Below are positions 33,543 to 43,317 of a DNA stretch of 44,410 bases, in pieces; position 1 is the first letter of the stretch, and every line of letters begins with the position of its first letter. The DNA is from Cellvibrionales bacterium (GTDB lineage Bacteria; Pseudomonadota; Gammaproteobacteria; Pseudomonadales; JAHEIH01). The position numbers and the translations under genes are program-made. The stretch is taken from the NCBI GenBank assembly GCA_024639455.1, contig JAHEIH010000006.1, positions 1 through 44,410 of the forward strand. The letters are read 5' to 3'. The notes below the pieces were generated by a model. It did not search any database. It worked only from the letters and a program-made list of their open reading frames with translations, and was not told the origin of the DNA.

Positions 33543-35744
33543 TTATTGGCGGGGTCTAAGAGCAGCAACAGCCGCCATTAATTCATTGCCTTGTTGATCG
33601 TTAAAAAAGCCATCGATATCACAGGGTAATTTGCGTTTCCAGTTGGGGTGTTCCTCTGTGGTACCAGGAATGTTTACCTGTTCGACCAACTGCAAAATAT
33701 CCTCGGCGGGAATCATGTGCATCGCGCATGGGGTCAGTGCCAGATATTGTTGTGCCGCCACGGCTAAAATGTGTTCGGCGTGATCATGGTGATTAGCCGG
33801 TGCATCCTGCTCACCCATCAGATCCATATCGATCAACGCGGCGCGCAGATATTCGCGATCAGGGACCCTGCCGTTAGCATCGGCTTCAGCCATATCTTGG
33901 CTTGGGTAGAGGCTCAGTTCGCGGCGCCATGCCAAGTCGCGCCCTGTCCACCATCCAGCGACTGTGTGCAGGTCGTGGGTCGAGCCAGTAGCCATCGCCT
34001 GCTCTGGGTAGGCTTCAGGGCGCATAAATAGGCCGTTCTCCCAGCGTTCAAAAAATAGCACTTTATATGATAGCAAGCCGTGAGCTGACATAATGTCGCC
34101 AAACCCTTCAGGAACGGTGCCTAAGTCTTCGCCCACCACAATACAGTTATTGCGATGGCTCTCAAGCGCGATGACACGCAGAATGTCGGCTAATGGGAAG
34201 CTGATGTAGACACCTTCATCGGCTTTTTTACCTGGCGCAACCCAGTATTGACGCATAAAACCTAAAATGTGGTCGATACGCAGTGCACCGGCGTACTGCA
34301 TGCTTGAGCGCAAGGCTTTGACCAGTGGGCCAAAGCCGGCCTCGCGCAGCGCAACGGGGTTAAGGGGCGTGAGCCCCCAGTCTTGTCCTAGAATGTTCAT
34401 TGCATCGGGTGGTGCGCCCACAGCGGCGCCAGCGAGATAATTAGCTTGGTCAGCCCATACTTCGGCGCCATTGCCATCACAACCCACCGCGAGGTCTAAA
34501 TACAAACCGATGGGCATACCGTGCTCGAGGGCGGTAGCTTGGACGGCAGACAGTTGCTCGTGAGCCAGCCATTGCAGCCAAGCGAAGTATTGAATGCGAT
34601 CTGCTTCAGCTGCTTTAAAGGCAGCTACTTCCGCGCTATGGGGGTCGCGGTATTGTTCGGGCCAGAACGTCCAACCATAAGCGTTGTCATCGCGCTCGCG
34701 GAAGTATTCGTAAAGTGCGTCATAGCAGGCCAGTGAGGCCAGATCGTCTCCCTGTGTTTCACAGAAGGTTGCAAAGCGTTGGGCGCTGTCGCTAGCATTG
34801 GCAATATCGCTGGCTTGGAAGTCCGCAAACAAAGTGCGCAGTACTTTGTATTTCAAGTAGCCAACGGTGCCATGGTCGATGAAGTCAGCGTCGCGCACAC
34901 GAGCTAATAACATCTGAAATTCGCCGTCATTCACTATGGCTTGGCACGGATCGCTATTGGCGTAACCTGGCACTGCCGTCACATCGATGTACATCGTATT
35001 CAGAAAGCTGCGGCTGGTAGGCGAGTAGGGGCTGCGGTGCGAAGGGTTACCCGGGAACAAGGGGTGAAGCGGGTTTAATCCAATCGAACCGGCGCCACGA
35101 GACGCCGCGCGCACGACAAATTCGCGTAGGTCACTGAAATCGCCCATGCCCCAGTTGGTTGCTGATTTGAGCGAGTACACTTGCACCGCGATGCCCCATG
35201 TCTTGGGGGTAATCTCTGCTGGATTGACACAGGTCGGCGGCGCCACAATCACGTGGCATAGCGCGGTTTGATCCCCTGCGGTCACGGTCAGTTGGTGGTA
35301 ACCTTCGGCGATACGTGGCAGCTCCCATTGATAGCGTTTAAAATCTTGTCCATCTAAGCAGGCGGTGTCGACGCAAGGAAGGATGTCAGCTAGCACGTCG
35401 TCTTGACTGTGATGTGTGCCATCTTCGCACACCAAGCGATAGCTAAAACGATCTACCCATACTGGTAAGTTGATATCAATGTTGTACTGGGTTTGTTCGG
35501 CAGCGATGATTTCGCAGCTGCTGACGACACAGCGCCATTGGCTTTGAGCCAGTGTATTGGCCTGCGAGGCGAGGGCCTCTTCTGAGGACGTGTCGTACCC
35601 CATGGCACTGACGAGTGAGGCAAGTGCATCTTCTTGCGGGGTGACGTTATGACCAAAGCAGTTGACATAGCTGCTGTGGAAGCCGATTTCAGTGGCGAGG
35701 CGATGAAGTTGACTCATGGAATTATGCGATCTCTGTTGGCGCAT
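33543..35744 (-). CDS. malQ: 4-alpha-glucanotransferase (amylomaltase)
   Basis: This 733-residue GH77 enzyme transfers alpha-1,4-glucan segments between malto-oligosaccharides, releasing glucose and making longer chains for phosphorylase. Family motifs are GIAVQVYSLKSATNWGMGDF, SPYSPTSRSFLN, the catalytic Asp in GALRIDHILGFMRQ, the catalytic Glu in VVGEDLGTVPEGFG, and STHDLHTVAGWW. An N-terminal region of about 150 residues before the barrel is as in E. coli MalQ. The start at 35744 has AAGG upstream and overlaps glgX by 23 bases; ATG 35717 (MSQLHRLATEIGF), four bases after the glgX stop, is a good alternative. It is the last gene of glgP-glgB-glgX-malQ. Confidence 0.93.
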   Translation of the reverse strand: MRQQRSHNSMSQLHRLATEIGFHSSYVNCFGHNVTPQEDALASLVSAMGYDTSSEEALASQANTLAQSQWRCVVSSCEIIAAEQTQYNIDINLPVWVDRFSYRLVCEDGTHHSQDDVLADILPCVDTACLDGQDFKRYQWELPRIAEGYHQLTVTAGDQTALCHVIVAPPTCVNPAEITPKTWGIAVQVYSLKSATNWGMGDFSDLREFVVRAASRGAGSIGLNPLHPLFPGNPSHRSPYSPTSRSFLNTMYIDVTAVPGYANSDPCQAIVNDGEFQMLLARVRDADFIDHGTVGYLKYKVLRTLFADFQASDIANASDSAQRFATFCETQGDDLASLACYDALYEYFRERDDNAYGWTFWPEQYRDPHSAEVAAFKAAEADRIQYFAWLQWLAHEQLSAVQATALEHGMPIGLYLDLAVGCDGNGAEVWADQANYLAGAAVGAPPDAMNILGQDWGLTPLNPVALREAGFGPLVKALRSSMQYAGALRIDHILGFMRQYWVAPGKKADEGVYISFPLADILRVIALESHRNNCIVVGEDLGTVPEGFGDIMSAHGLLSYKVLFFERWENGLFMRPEAYPEQAMATGSTHDLHTVAGWWTGRDLAWRRELSLYPSQDMAEADANGRVPDREYLRAALIDMDLMGEQDAPANHHDHAEHILAVAAQQYLALTPCAMHMIPAEDILQLVEQVNIPGTTEEHPNWKRKLPCDIDGFFNDQQGNELMAAVAALRPRQ

Positions 35745-37866
35745 TGGCCTTGTGTATATAGCTCAACACGGCAAAGCTCTTAGCTTGCAGTGTTAGGTTG
35801 GGGTCTGTCGCGACGTGCAGGCTATTGCTGTGACTAACTGCGGTATCGAGAATTTTTTGCCAAACGCCATTCAATTCAGGCAGTACAAATGCCTTGCTGT
35901 CGTTGGAGGCGTTAAAGATGAATAGCAGTGCGTCGTCGATGCTACAGCTGTGGCGGAAAGAGCGAACTTCGTCTTTCTCACCGGTGGCGGCCAACAACAT
36001 ACCAAAGCATTTTAAATCGGGTTGCTGCCAGTTTTCCTGGCTCATGTTGTCGCCGTCGGCATTGAGCCAGCTGATATCGGGTAAGCCAGTCACTGTTGAT
36101 GTGTTGATCCCATGTTGATAGCGTGGGCGATTCAGCAGTGGATGCAGGCGGCGCAATTTGATGAGCTCAGTGGTAAAGGCTCTGAGTTCTTCGTTGCCGC
36201 GGTCGATACGATCCCAATTCAGCCAAGAGATGTCGTTGTCTTGGCAGTAGGCGTTGTTGTTGCCTGACTGGCTGTTGCCAAACTCGTCGCCGGCGAGCAG
36301 CATGGGAATGCCCTGCGATAACAGTAGTGACGCCAAAAGGTTTTTTTGTTGACGCATGCGTAAAGCATTGATGGCGGTATTTTTGGTCGGGCCTTCGATG
36401 CCGTGGTTATAGCTGAAGTTTGCCCCGTGGCCATCGCGATTGTCCTCGCCATTGGCGATATTGTGGCGCTCGTTGTAGCACACCAGATCGCGCATGGTGA
36501 ATCCATCGTGGGCGGTAATGAAATTGACGCTGGTATAGGCGGTGCGCCCGGGGCGTTCGAAAATATCGCTAGATCCGTGCATGCGGCGTGCAAATTCAGG
36601 CGCCATGGCGTCATCGGTGAGCCAAAAGCGGCGAACGGTATCACGGAACTTGTCGTTCCACTCGTGCCAACCGTTGGGGAAGTTACCCACTTGGTAGCCG
36701 TTGTAACCAATGTCCCAGGGCTCGGCAAACATTTTAACTTGCGACAATACAGGGTCTTGGGTCACAGCCGAGAAAAAGTGGTTTTCAGGAGAAAAATAGT
36801 GCTGGTGGTTACGCCCTAGGGTGGTTGCTAGATCAAAGCGGAAGCCGTCAACGCCAACTTTTTGCACCAGGTAGCGCAAGCTGTCCATCACGAACTGCAA
36901 TACGCGTGGATGACTGAGATTGACACTGTTGCCGCAACCGGTGTGATTGGCATAGAAGCGCTTATCGCCTTCCATTAGGTGGTAATAACTAAGGTTGTCT
37001 AATCCTTTGAAGGAGTAGGTCGGTCCTAGGTGATTACCCTCGGCGGTGTGGTTGTATACCACGTCGAGAATAACCTCAATGCCGGCGCCGTGCATCGCTA
37101 ATACCACTTGGCGTAGTTCGTCGAAGGCATTCTTTAACGCGTATCGAGGCTGCAGGGCAAAGAAGTGGTAATTGTTATAACCCCAATAGTTAGGGCGGCC
37201 TTTTTCGGCCAAAAAAGGTTCTGCGCAAGAGGCGTGCACTGGCAGTAGTTCAATGCTTGTAACACCCAGCTCTTTCAGGTACTTGATGCTCTCTGGGTCG
37301 GTTAGCGCGCTGTAGGTGCCGCGAATGGGACTGGGCAGTCGCGGGTTGATTTTGCTGAAACCGGCAACATGCATCTCGTACACAATGGTATCACTGAGCG
37401 GGATGTCTGGGCGGTCTTCCGTTGCGTCGGGACGCTCGTCAATTACGATGCACTTAGGCATATGCGGCGCACTGTCAGACGTGTCGATATGCAGGTCGCA
37501 ATCTACTTGTCCGGTTTGGCAGTACGCCAGTTGGCTTGGGTGGTAGTTTAGCGCGCCAGACAGTTCCTTGGCGTAGGGGTCTAGTAGTAACTTGTGTGGA
37601 TTAAAGAGTAGCCCTTCGTGGGGCGAGTAGGCCCCGTGAGCGCGCAAGCCGTAAAGCGTGCCGGGTGAAACCCCGGGGATATAGCCGCACCACACATCGT
37701 TCTCAAACACCGGTAAACGAAGTCGTTGAATTTCCTCGCAGCCACTCGCGTCAAACAGGCACACCTCAATGGCTACCGCTGAAGTAGAGAACACTGCAAA
37801 GTTGGTCCCCTCGCCGTCAAAGGTTGCGCCGAGAGGGTAGTGTTTACCTGGCAATACGTTGTACAT
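35722..37866 (-). CDS. glgX: Glycogen debranching enzyme (isoamylase type)
   Basis: This 714-residue GH13 enzyme cleaves alpha-1,6 branches of phosphorylase-limit dextrins. A CBM48 domain (about 8-110, GATFDGEGTNFAVFSTSA) precedes the catalytic barrel with DVVYNHTAEGN, the nucleophile in GVDGFRFDLATTLGR, the acid/base in VKMFAEPWDIGYNG, and FITAHDGFTMRDLV. The stretch GRPNYWGYNNYHFFALQPRY is typical of GlgX/TreX. It is longer than E. coli GlgX (657), mainly in the C-terminal part. Its ATG overlaps the glgB stop by one base (TAATG). Confidence 0.94.
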   Translation of the reverse strand: MYNVLPGKHYPLGATFDGEGTNFAVFSTSAVAIEVCLFDASGCEEIQRLRLPVFENDVWCGYIPGVSPGTLYGLRAHGAYSPHEGLLFNPHKLLLDPYAKELSGALNYHPSQLAYCQTGQVDCDLHIDTSDSAPHMPKCIVIDERPDATEDRPDIPLSDTIVYEMHVAGFSKINPRLPSPIRGTYSALTDPESIKYLKELGVTSIELLPVHASCAEPFLAEKGRPNYWGYNNYHFFALQPRYALKNAFDELRQVVLAMHGAGIEVILDVVYNHTAEGNHLGPTYSFKGLDNLSYYHLMEGDKRFYANHTGCGNSVNLSHPRVLQFVMDSLRYLVQKVGVDGFRFDLATTLGRNHQHYFSPENHFFSAVTQDPVLSQVKMFAEPWDIGYNGYQVGNFPNGWHEWNDKFRDTVRRFWLTDDAMAPEFARRMHGSSDIFERPGRTAYTSVNFITAHDGFTMRDLVCYNERHNIANGEDNRDGHGANFSYNHGIEGPTKNTAINALRMRQQKNLLASLLLSQGIPMLLAGDEFGNSQSGNNNAYCQDNDISWLNWDRIDRGNEELRAFTTELIKLRRLHPLLNRPRYQHGINTSTVTGLPDISWLNADGDNMSQENWQQPDLKCFGMLLAATGEKDEVRSFRHSCSIDDALLFIFNASNDSKAFVLPELNGVWQKILDTAVSHSNSLHVATDPNLTLQAKSFAVLSYIHKANAPTEIA

Positions 37867-40040
37867 TAGCTCAATTCAAACACGAGGGTTGAAAGGGGCG
37901 GTACAGTAATCGCAATGGAGTTTTCACGGTGGTTTGCCGCGATAGATTCGCTAGTAGCGCCGTTAAAGTTGCCCTGGTTGCTGCCGCCATAGATGGCCGC
38001 ATCCGAGTTCAAAATCTCTCGGTAATGACCCGCTTCTGGTACGCCAAGACGGAAGTTTTCATGGGTTGCCGGGGTAAAGTTCACGACCACTAGCACGGGT
38101 TTGGTGCCTTCTTCGCCTTTGCGAACATAGCTGTAGACCGACTGGCCAGCATTTTCGTGGTCGATCCACTCAAAGCCAGTGTTATCACAGTCACGCTGAT
38201 GAAGTGCGGGTATGTCGCGGTAGATACGGTTCAAATCGCGAATCAGTGCTTGGACACCGCTGTGCCAATCGATATTCAACAGTCCCCAGTCCAGCTCAGA
38301 TTCGAAGTTCCATTCTTTGCCTTGGGCGAATTCGCCGCCCATAAACAACAGTTTCTTACCCGGGTGGGTCCACATGAAGCCGTAGTAGGCGCGTAGGTTG
38401 GCAAATTGTTGCCACGTGTCACCCGGCATGCGTGACAAAATCGAGCCCTTACCGTGTACCACTTCGTCGTGGCTTAGAGGCAAGATAAAGTTTTCGTCAA
38501 ACGCATACACTAGGCCAAAACTGATCTCGTTGTGGTGGTGTGAGCGGTGAATGGGGTCGCGCTTCATGTATTCCAGTGTGTCGTTCATCCAGCCCATATT
38601 CCACTTGTAGCCGAAGCCAAGGCCGCCCATGTCGGTGGGTTTTGAAACTCCTGGCCAAGCTGTGGATTCTTCAGCTACCGAAAAAGCGCCGGGGAAATCG
38701 GCGTACAACTCTTCGTTGAAACCGCGTAAAAAGTCTACCGCTTCGAGGTTTTCATGGCCGCCAAACTTGTTGGGGATCCACTCGCCTTCTTTGCGGCTGT
38801 AGTTGCGATACAGCATTGAGGCGACGGCATCGACACGAATACCGTCGACATGGTAGCGGTCGAGCCACACGCTGGCTGAAGCGCGCAGAAAGTTGGCGAC
38901 TTCGGTGCGGCCAAAGTTGTAGATAAAGGTATTCCAGTCGGGGTGATAGCCCTCGCGCGGATCCATGTGCTCGTAAAGGCAGGTGCCATCAAAGCGCGCC
39001 AAGCCGTGGGCATCAGAGGGGAAGTGACCCGGTACCCAGTCGATCAACAGGCCAAGGTCTTCGGCGTGGCAACGATCGACAAAGTATTTGAAATCGTCGG
39101 CATTACCAAAACGCGCCGTCGGAGCAAACATACCCACTGGTTGGTAGCCCCAGGAACCGTCAAAGGGGTGCTCGCTGATGGGCATGAGTTGGATATGGGT
39201 AAATCCCATAGATTTCACATAGGGGATCAGTTGCTCAGCGATGTCACGGTAGTTGAGGAATTCTCCGTGGTCGCCGCGGCGCCAAGAACCCAAATGAACT
39301 TCGTAAATGGATACCGGGGCATTGCGCGCTGAGCGCAATTCTCGGTGGCTCATCCAGTTGCCATCTTGCCAGTGGAAGGGTGCCTCAGCGTCGATCACGG
39401 AGGCGGTATCGGGGCGCATTTCAGCCTGCGAACCAATAGGGTCAGCCTTCAGTGGCTGCAAATTGCCCGCGCTGTCCTTCATTTCATACTTGTATTTGGT
39501 GCGGGCGGGGATGCCAGGGATGAAAATATCCCAAAAGCCACTATTACCAAGGCGGCGCATCGAATGACGACGGCCGTCCCAATCGTTGAAATCACCGACT
39601 ACCGAGACGCGTGAGGCGTTCGGTGCCCAAACACTAAACGCCACACCGGCGATGCCATCAATAACGCGCTGGTGGGCACCTAGCACGTCATAGAGCTTGC
39701 GATGGGTGCCTTCATTCAATAAGTGGATGTCGACATCACCCAGTACTTGGGGGAATCGATAGGGATCCTCACGTTCGATAACTGTGCCAGGATAAATCAC
39801 TTTGAAGCGGTAATTAAACGGCTTTTTGCGACGGGTTTTTAAGACAAAAAAGCCTGTGGAACCGGCCTGGTCCATCGCCACTTCATCACCATCAATGTCC
39901 ACCAAAACTTCAATTGCGCCTGGTTGGAAGGTGCGTACCACGTACACATCGGATTTTCCTTCACAATGTAATCCCAAAAAGCCAAACGGGTTGGGGTGGC
40001 TTGCATCCAAGATCTGTTGGATTTTAGGTGTGACTTTCAT
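37866..40040 (-). CDS. glgB: 1,4-alpha-glucan branching enzyme
   Basis: This 724-residue GH13 enzyme makes alpha-1,6 branches in glycogen. The N-terminal GlgB-specific module ([20 protein letters not shown]) is followed by CBM48 ([20 protein letters not shown]) and the barrel with nucleophile [19 protein letters not shown], acid/base [13 protein letters not shown] and [14 protein letters not shown]. The length is close to E. coli GlgB (728). It lies 15 bases after glgP and overlaps glgX. Its presence in an otherwise catabolic operon without glgA or glgC is notable. Confidence 0.96.
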   Translation of the reverse strand: MKVTPKIQQILDASHPNPFGFLGLHCEGKSDVYVVRTFQPGAIEVLVDIDGDEVAMDQAGSTGFFVLKTRRKKPFNYRFKVIYPGTVIEREDPYRFPQVLGDVDIHLLNEGTHRKLYDVLGAHQRVIDGIAGVAFSVWAPNASRVSVVGDFNDWDGRRHSMRRLGNSGFWDIFIPGIPARTKYKYEMKDSAGNLQPLKADPIGSQAEMRPDTASVIDAEAPFHWQDGNWMSHRELRSARNAPVSIYEVHLGSWRRGDHGEFLNYRDIAEQLIPYVKSMGFTHIQLMPISEHPFDGSWGYQPVGMFAPTARFGNADDFKYFVDRCHAEDLGLLIDWVPGHFPSDAHGLARFDGTCLYEHMDPREGYHPDWNTFIYNFGRTEVANFLRASASVWLDRYHVDGIRVDAVASMLYRNYSRKEGEWIPNKFGGHENLEAVDFLRGFNEELYADFPGAFSVAEESTAWPGVSKPTDMGGLGFGYKWNMGWMNDTLEYMKRDPIHRSHHHNEISFGLVYAFDENFILPLSHDEVVHGKGSILSRMPGDTWQQFANLRAYYGFMWTHPGKKLLFMGGEFAQGKEWNFESELDWGLLNIDWHSGVQALIRDLNRIYRDIPALHQRDCDNTGFEWIDHENAGQSVYSYVRKGEEGTKPVLVVVNFTPATHENFRLGVPEAGHYREILNSDAAIYGGSNQGNFNGATSESIAANHRENSIAITVPPLSTLVFELS

Positions 40041-40055
40041 GGCGATAACCTCAGC

Positions 40056-42515
40056 TTACTTCGATGGCGACAGATGCCAAATGTTGGCAACGTAGTCTTC
40101 GATCGAACGGTCGGAATTAAATTTACCCATTTTGGCCGTGTTGAGAATAGCCATCTTAGCCCAGCGCTTACTGTCTTTGTAAGCTTCGTCGAGGCGCTTG
40201 TGGGCCTCTTTGTAGCTCTCGAAGTCAGCCAGTACTTTGTAGGGGTCACCACCTAACAGATTGTGTTTGATCGACGCCAGTTCGCCTGGGTGACCTGGGG
40301 TGAAGAAATCACCTTCCAGCCAATCTAGTATGGCGCGGATGTCGGCGTTGCTATCGTAGAAGGCGCGTGGGTTATAGCCGTTGGCATCGAGTGCCTTCAC
40401 TTCGTCGACGGTGTTGCCGAAGATGAAGATGTTGTCATCGCCAACTTCTTCGGCGATTTCAATGTTGGCGCCATCTAAGGTGCCAATAGTCACGGCGCCG
40501 TTAAGGGCCAGTTTCATGTTGCCTGTGCCCGACGCTTCTTTACCGGCGGTTGAAATTTGCTCCGAAACATCGGCGGCGGGGATGATTTTCTCCGCCAGAC
40601 TGACGCGGTAGTTGGGCAGAAAAACAACCTTCAGCTTGCCACCGATACGTTCGTCGTTGTTGACACGCTCGCCCACTTTGTTAATGGCATAAATGATGTC
40701 TTTAGCGAAGTGGTAGCTAGGTGCTGCTTTAGCGCCAAAGATGAAGACGCGTGGTTGCATGTCATCGTTGGGGTTGTTCAGCAAGCGGCGGTACAGCGAC
40801 AAAATGTTCAACAGGTTCAAATGCTGGCGCTTGTATTCGTGCAGACGTTTGATCTGCACATCGAAGATGGCGTCAGGGCTGACCTCGATATTTAATTCTG
40901 CGCGGATAAAGTCGGCTAGGCGCACTTTATTATCGCGCTTGATCTGCATGAATTTTTTCTGGAAGGCTGCCTTGTCGGCGTGTTGAGCAACGTCTTGTAA
41001 GAGATCGAGGTCGCGCGCCCAATCACCTTTGACCACGCTGTCGAGTAGCGCAGACAGGTCGGGGTTGCTAGCTTTCAGCCAGCGGCGAGGGGTAATGCCG
41101 TTGGTAACGTTGGTTAGCTTGCCGGGCCACAGGGCGTCAAACTCTGGGAAGAGGTCGCTCTTAACCAGGTCTGAGTGGATTTGTGCCACGCCATTGACTT
41201 TGTGCGAGGCCAATACACACAGGTGAGCCATGCGCACCGAGCGTTCGCCATCTTCGCGAATCAACGACAATTTAGCGCGCATGGCGATGTCGCCAGGCCA
41301 TTTTTTGTCGACTTCATTATTTAGGAACTCATCATTGATGCGATAGAGGATTTCCAAATGGCGTGGTACAACGCGCTCAAACATGCTAACCGCCCAAGTT
41401 TCCAGAGCCTCGGGCAACAGCGTGTGGTTGGTGTAAGAGAAGACTTTTTGGCACAGCGCCCAGGCGTCGTCCCATGCCACCGCGTGATCGTCGATCAGCG
41501 TGCGCATCATTTCCAATACTGAAATGGTGGGGTGAGTGTCGTTCAACTGGATAGCGGCCTTATCGGGGAAGGCGGCCCAATCGTTATGGTGTTCTTTGTA
41601 GCGACGGATGATGTCTTTGATCGAGCAAGCGCAGAAGAAATACTGCTGTAGGAAGCGCAGTTCTTTGCCCTGTGGTGTCTCATCCGCTGGGTAGAGGACT
41701 TTTGAAACGGTTTCTGCCAATACGCGTGCACGGTGTGCTTCGTGGTAGTCACCGGCGGTGAAGCGGTCCCAGTCAAAGTGGTCTTTTACACGGCACTCCC
41801 ACAGGCGCAAGATGTTGGCGGTGGCGCTTTTGTAACCTACGATCGGTACGTCCCATGGCACGCCCACCAAACTGGAGGCGGCTTTCCATACTCGAACTTC
41901 TTCACCTTTGTTATTGGTAGTGGTTTCTACGTGGCCGTAAACCCCTACTTCCTGAGTGAATTGTGGGCGACAAATTTCCCATGGGTTGCCGAATTCACGC
42001 CACACATCGGGGCGTTCAATCTGGCGGCAGTTATCGATTTCTTGTTTGAACAGGCCGTGTTCATAGTGAATGCCGTAGCCGATAGCAGGGTAGTCTAGTG
42101 TGGCCAATGAATCGATGAAGCAGGCCGCCAGTCGACCTAAACCACCGTTGCCCAGCGCCATATCGGGGGCGACTTCACACAAGTCAGCTAGGTTGTGGCC
42201 GAGTTCGTTGACCGCGCTATCAACCACGTCATACAAGTCTAGGTTGGTTAGGTTGTTGGCCAACAAACGGCCCATCAGGTATTCCAGTGAGAGATAATAA
42301 ACGCGGCGTACATCCTGCTCGCGGTGGCGAGCTTGGGTCTTGGTAAGCATGGGGAAGATGACGTCGTTGACAGCCATGCTAACCGCTTCCCACCAAGCGT
42401 GTTTTGTATTCGATTTGCCATGGTCTGCCAAATCACCCAAGGTGTAAGTCAGGTGATGTTGGATACGATCTTTGATCTGCGTGGCAACAGGGTTCTGTTT
42501 GTTTTTAGTCGGCAT
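40056..42515 (-). CDS. glgP: Glycogen/maltodextrin phosphorylase
   Basis: This 819-residue GT35 PLP enzyme releases glucose-1-phosphate from alpha-1,4-glucan ends. Motifs are YYLSLEYLMGRLLANNL, ALGNGGLGRLAACFIDSLAT, and the PLP-lysine region EASGTGNMKLALNGAVTIGT (about residue 665). The length equals that of E. coli GlgP and MalP, and sequence alone does not separate them; with GlgB and GlgX beside it, glycogen is likely, and malto-oligosaccharide use is probable too. It is the first gene of the operon glgP-glgB-glgX-malQ. Upstream are a candidate promoter (42579-42608) and a LacI-type operator (42652-42665). Confidence 0.95.
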   Translation of the reverse strand: MPTKNKQNPVATQIKDRIQHHLTYTLGDLADHGKSNTKHAWWEAVSMAVNDVIFPMLTKTQARHREQDVRRVYYLSLEYLMGRLLANNLTNLDLYDVVDSAVNELGHNLADLCEVAPDMALGNGGLGRLAACFIDSLATLDYPAIGYGIHYEHGLFKQEIDNCRQIERPDVWREFGNPWEICRPQFTQEVGVYGHVETTTNNKGEEVRVWKAASSLVGVPWDVPIVGYKSATANILRLWECRVKDHFDWDRFTAGDYHEAHRARVLAETVSKVLYPADETPQGKELRFLQQYFFCACSIKDIIRRYKEHHNDWAAFPDKAAIQLNDTHPTISVLEMMRTLIDDHAVAWDDAWALCQKVFSYTNHTLLPEALETWAVSMFERVVPRHLEILYRINDEFLNNEVDKKWPGDIAMRAKLSLIREDGERSVRMAHLCVLASHKVNGVAQIHSDLVKSDLFPEFDALWPGKLTNVTNGITPRRWLKASNPDLSALLDSVVKGDWARDLDLLQDVAQHADKAAFQKKFMQIKRDNKVRLADFIRAELNIEVSPDAIFDVQIKRLHEYKRQHLNLLNILSLYRRLLNNPNDDMQPRVFIFGAKAAPSYHFAKDIIYAINKVGERVNNDERIGGKLKVVFLPNYRVSLAEKIIPAADVSEQISTAGKEASGTGNMKLALNGAVTIGTLDGANIEIAEEVGDDNIFIFGNTVDEVKALDANGYNPRAFYDSNADIRAILDWLEGDFFTPGHPGELASIKHNLLGGDPYKVLADFESYKEAHKRLDEAYKDSKRWAKMAILNTAKMGKFNSDRSIEDYVANIWHLSPSK

Positions 42516-42578
42516 ATATCAATCACTCTTTTTGAATCTCGGGAGTGGCGTAGTGCAGATTTATTGTTTTAGCGAGGC

Positions 42579-42608
42579 GTATAATCGCGTCGCAGACGTC
42601 CGCTCCAA
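42579..42608 (-). promoter_or_regulatory. Candidate promoter of the glgP operon
   Basis: On the minus strand it reads TTGGAG (42603-42608), an 18-base spacer and TTATAC (42579-42584). The leader would be about 55 bases. The spacing is acceptable and the hexamers moderate. The LacI-type operator centre lies about 85 bases upstream of the predicted start. Confidence 0.4.
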
Positions 42609-42646
42609 GTAAGGTTTGATTATGACAGTGGTTCCGTATTGCACAA

Positions 42647-42674
42647 TACTTTGCATACGAATGCATGCAAAGTA
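42647..42674. promoter_or_regulatory. LacI-family operator upstream of glgP
   Basis: TGCATACGAATGCA (42652-42665) is a CG-centred palindrome of the same form as O2 before the TonB receptor (TGCAAACGGTTGCA). It is nested in a larger perfect inverted repeat with 10-base arms (TACTTTGCAT at 42647-42656, ATGCAAAGTA at 42665-42674). A weaker CG-centred candidate, with core AAGCGGTT, is at 42681-42694. A LacI-family gene begins at the right edge of the window. Confidence 0.65.
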
Positions 42675-42741
42675 ATCATACTTAAGCGGTTACCAATGTT
42701 GGATTTTTACAAAGTAGATGCAGATGCATCCGCGGCTAATG

Positions 42742-43200
42742 TCATTGTTGCCGTGCCGCTAAGTAGGCCGCGTAATCGGGGACTTCCCAATCCATTTCGG
42801 TGTTAAAAAGGTTCGAAGCCATCAGCATGTCGGCGGTCGTTTCGTTGCAGGCGACGGGGATATTCCATACTGCGGCAAGCCGAAGAAGGGCTTTTACATC
42901 GGGGTCGTGGGGCATCGGCTCAAGTGGATCCCAAAAGAAAATCACGGTATGGATTTTTTGCTCGGCGATCAACGCGCCGATTTGTTGGTCGCCGCCCATT
43001 GGGCCACTTATCAGGGCATTGACAGACATGCCTGTGGCCCGGGTGATCATGCCGCCGGTTGTGCCGGTGCCAATCAGTTGGTGCTGTTGCAGTGCTTCTC
43101 GGTGCTGTTCACACCAGCGTATTAACGAAGCTTTGCGGCTATCGTGAGCGATCAACGCGATAGTCTTTTGAGCGGGAAGTCGTTGAATAATGGTTTTCAT
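42742..43200 (-). CDS. mgsA: Methylglyoxal synthase
   Basis: This 152-residue enzyme, the same length as in E. coli, converts dihydroxyacetone phosphate to methylglyoxal plus phosphate, a bypass that relieves sugar-phosphate overload. Active-site residues H19, D20, D71 ([11 protein letters not shown]), D91, H98 and D101 ([15 protein letters not shown]) are all present. AAGGA precedes the ATG. Placed between the glucan operon and glk, it may serve as overflow valve when sugar phosphates build up; that link is inferred from position only. Confidence 0.95.
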   Translation of the reverse strand: MKTIIQRLPAQKTIALIAHDSRKASLIRWCEQHREALQQHQLIGTGTTGGMITRATGMSVNALISGPMGGDQQIGALIAEQKIHTVIFFWDPLEPMPHDPDVKALLRLAAVWNIPVACNETTADMLMASNLFNTEMDWEVPDYAAYLAARQQ

Positions 43201-43221
43201 GGCACATCCTTATTTTGGCCG

Positions 43222-43250
43222 AGTGTAGCTAGCAACGCGTGGCATGGCAA
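43222..43250 (-). promoter_or_regulatory. Promoter of mgsA
   Basis: On the minus strand it reads TTGCCA (43245-43250), a 17-base spacer and TACACT (43222-43227). The predicted start lies about 15 bases before the mgsA ATG, leaving room for AAGGA. Confidence 0.55.
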
Positions 43251-43259
43251 TGACTTGAC

Positions 43260-43287
43260 TTGAATCTGTGAAGGGGTGTGGTATCGT
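43260..43287 (+). promoter_or_regulatory. Possible promoter of glk
   Basis: TTGAAT (43260-43265), a 16-base spacer and TATCGT (43282-43287), giving a leader of about 24 bases. An alternative TTGACT at 43255 has a poorer spacer. No LacI-type operator was found in this gap. Confidence 0.4.
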
Positions 43288-43317
43288 GCGCGTTTTTGAC
43301 CCGTTAGAGACACCACT

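Noticed and set aside
42580-42585. Perfect TATAAT on the plus strand upstream of glgP
   Set aside because: No -35 at a workable distance and no plus-strand gene follows; the reverse reading fits the glgP promoter better.
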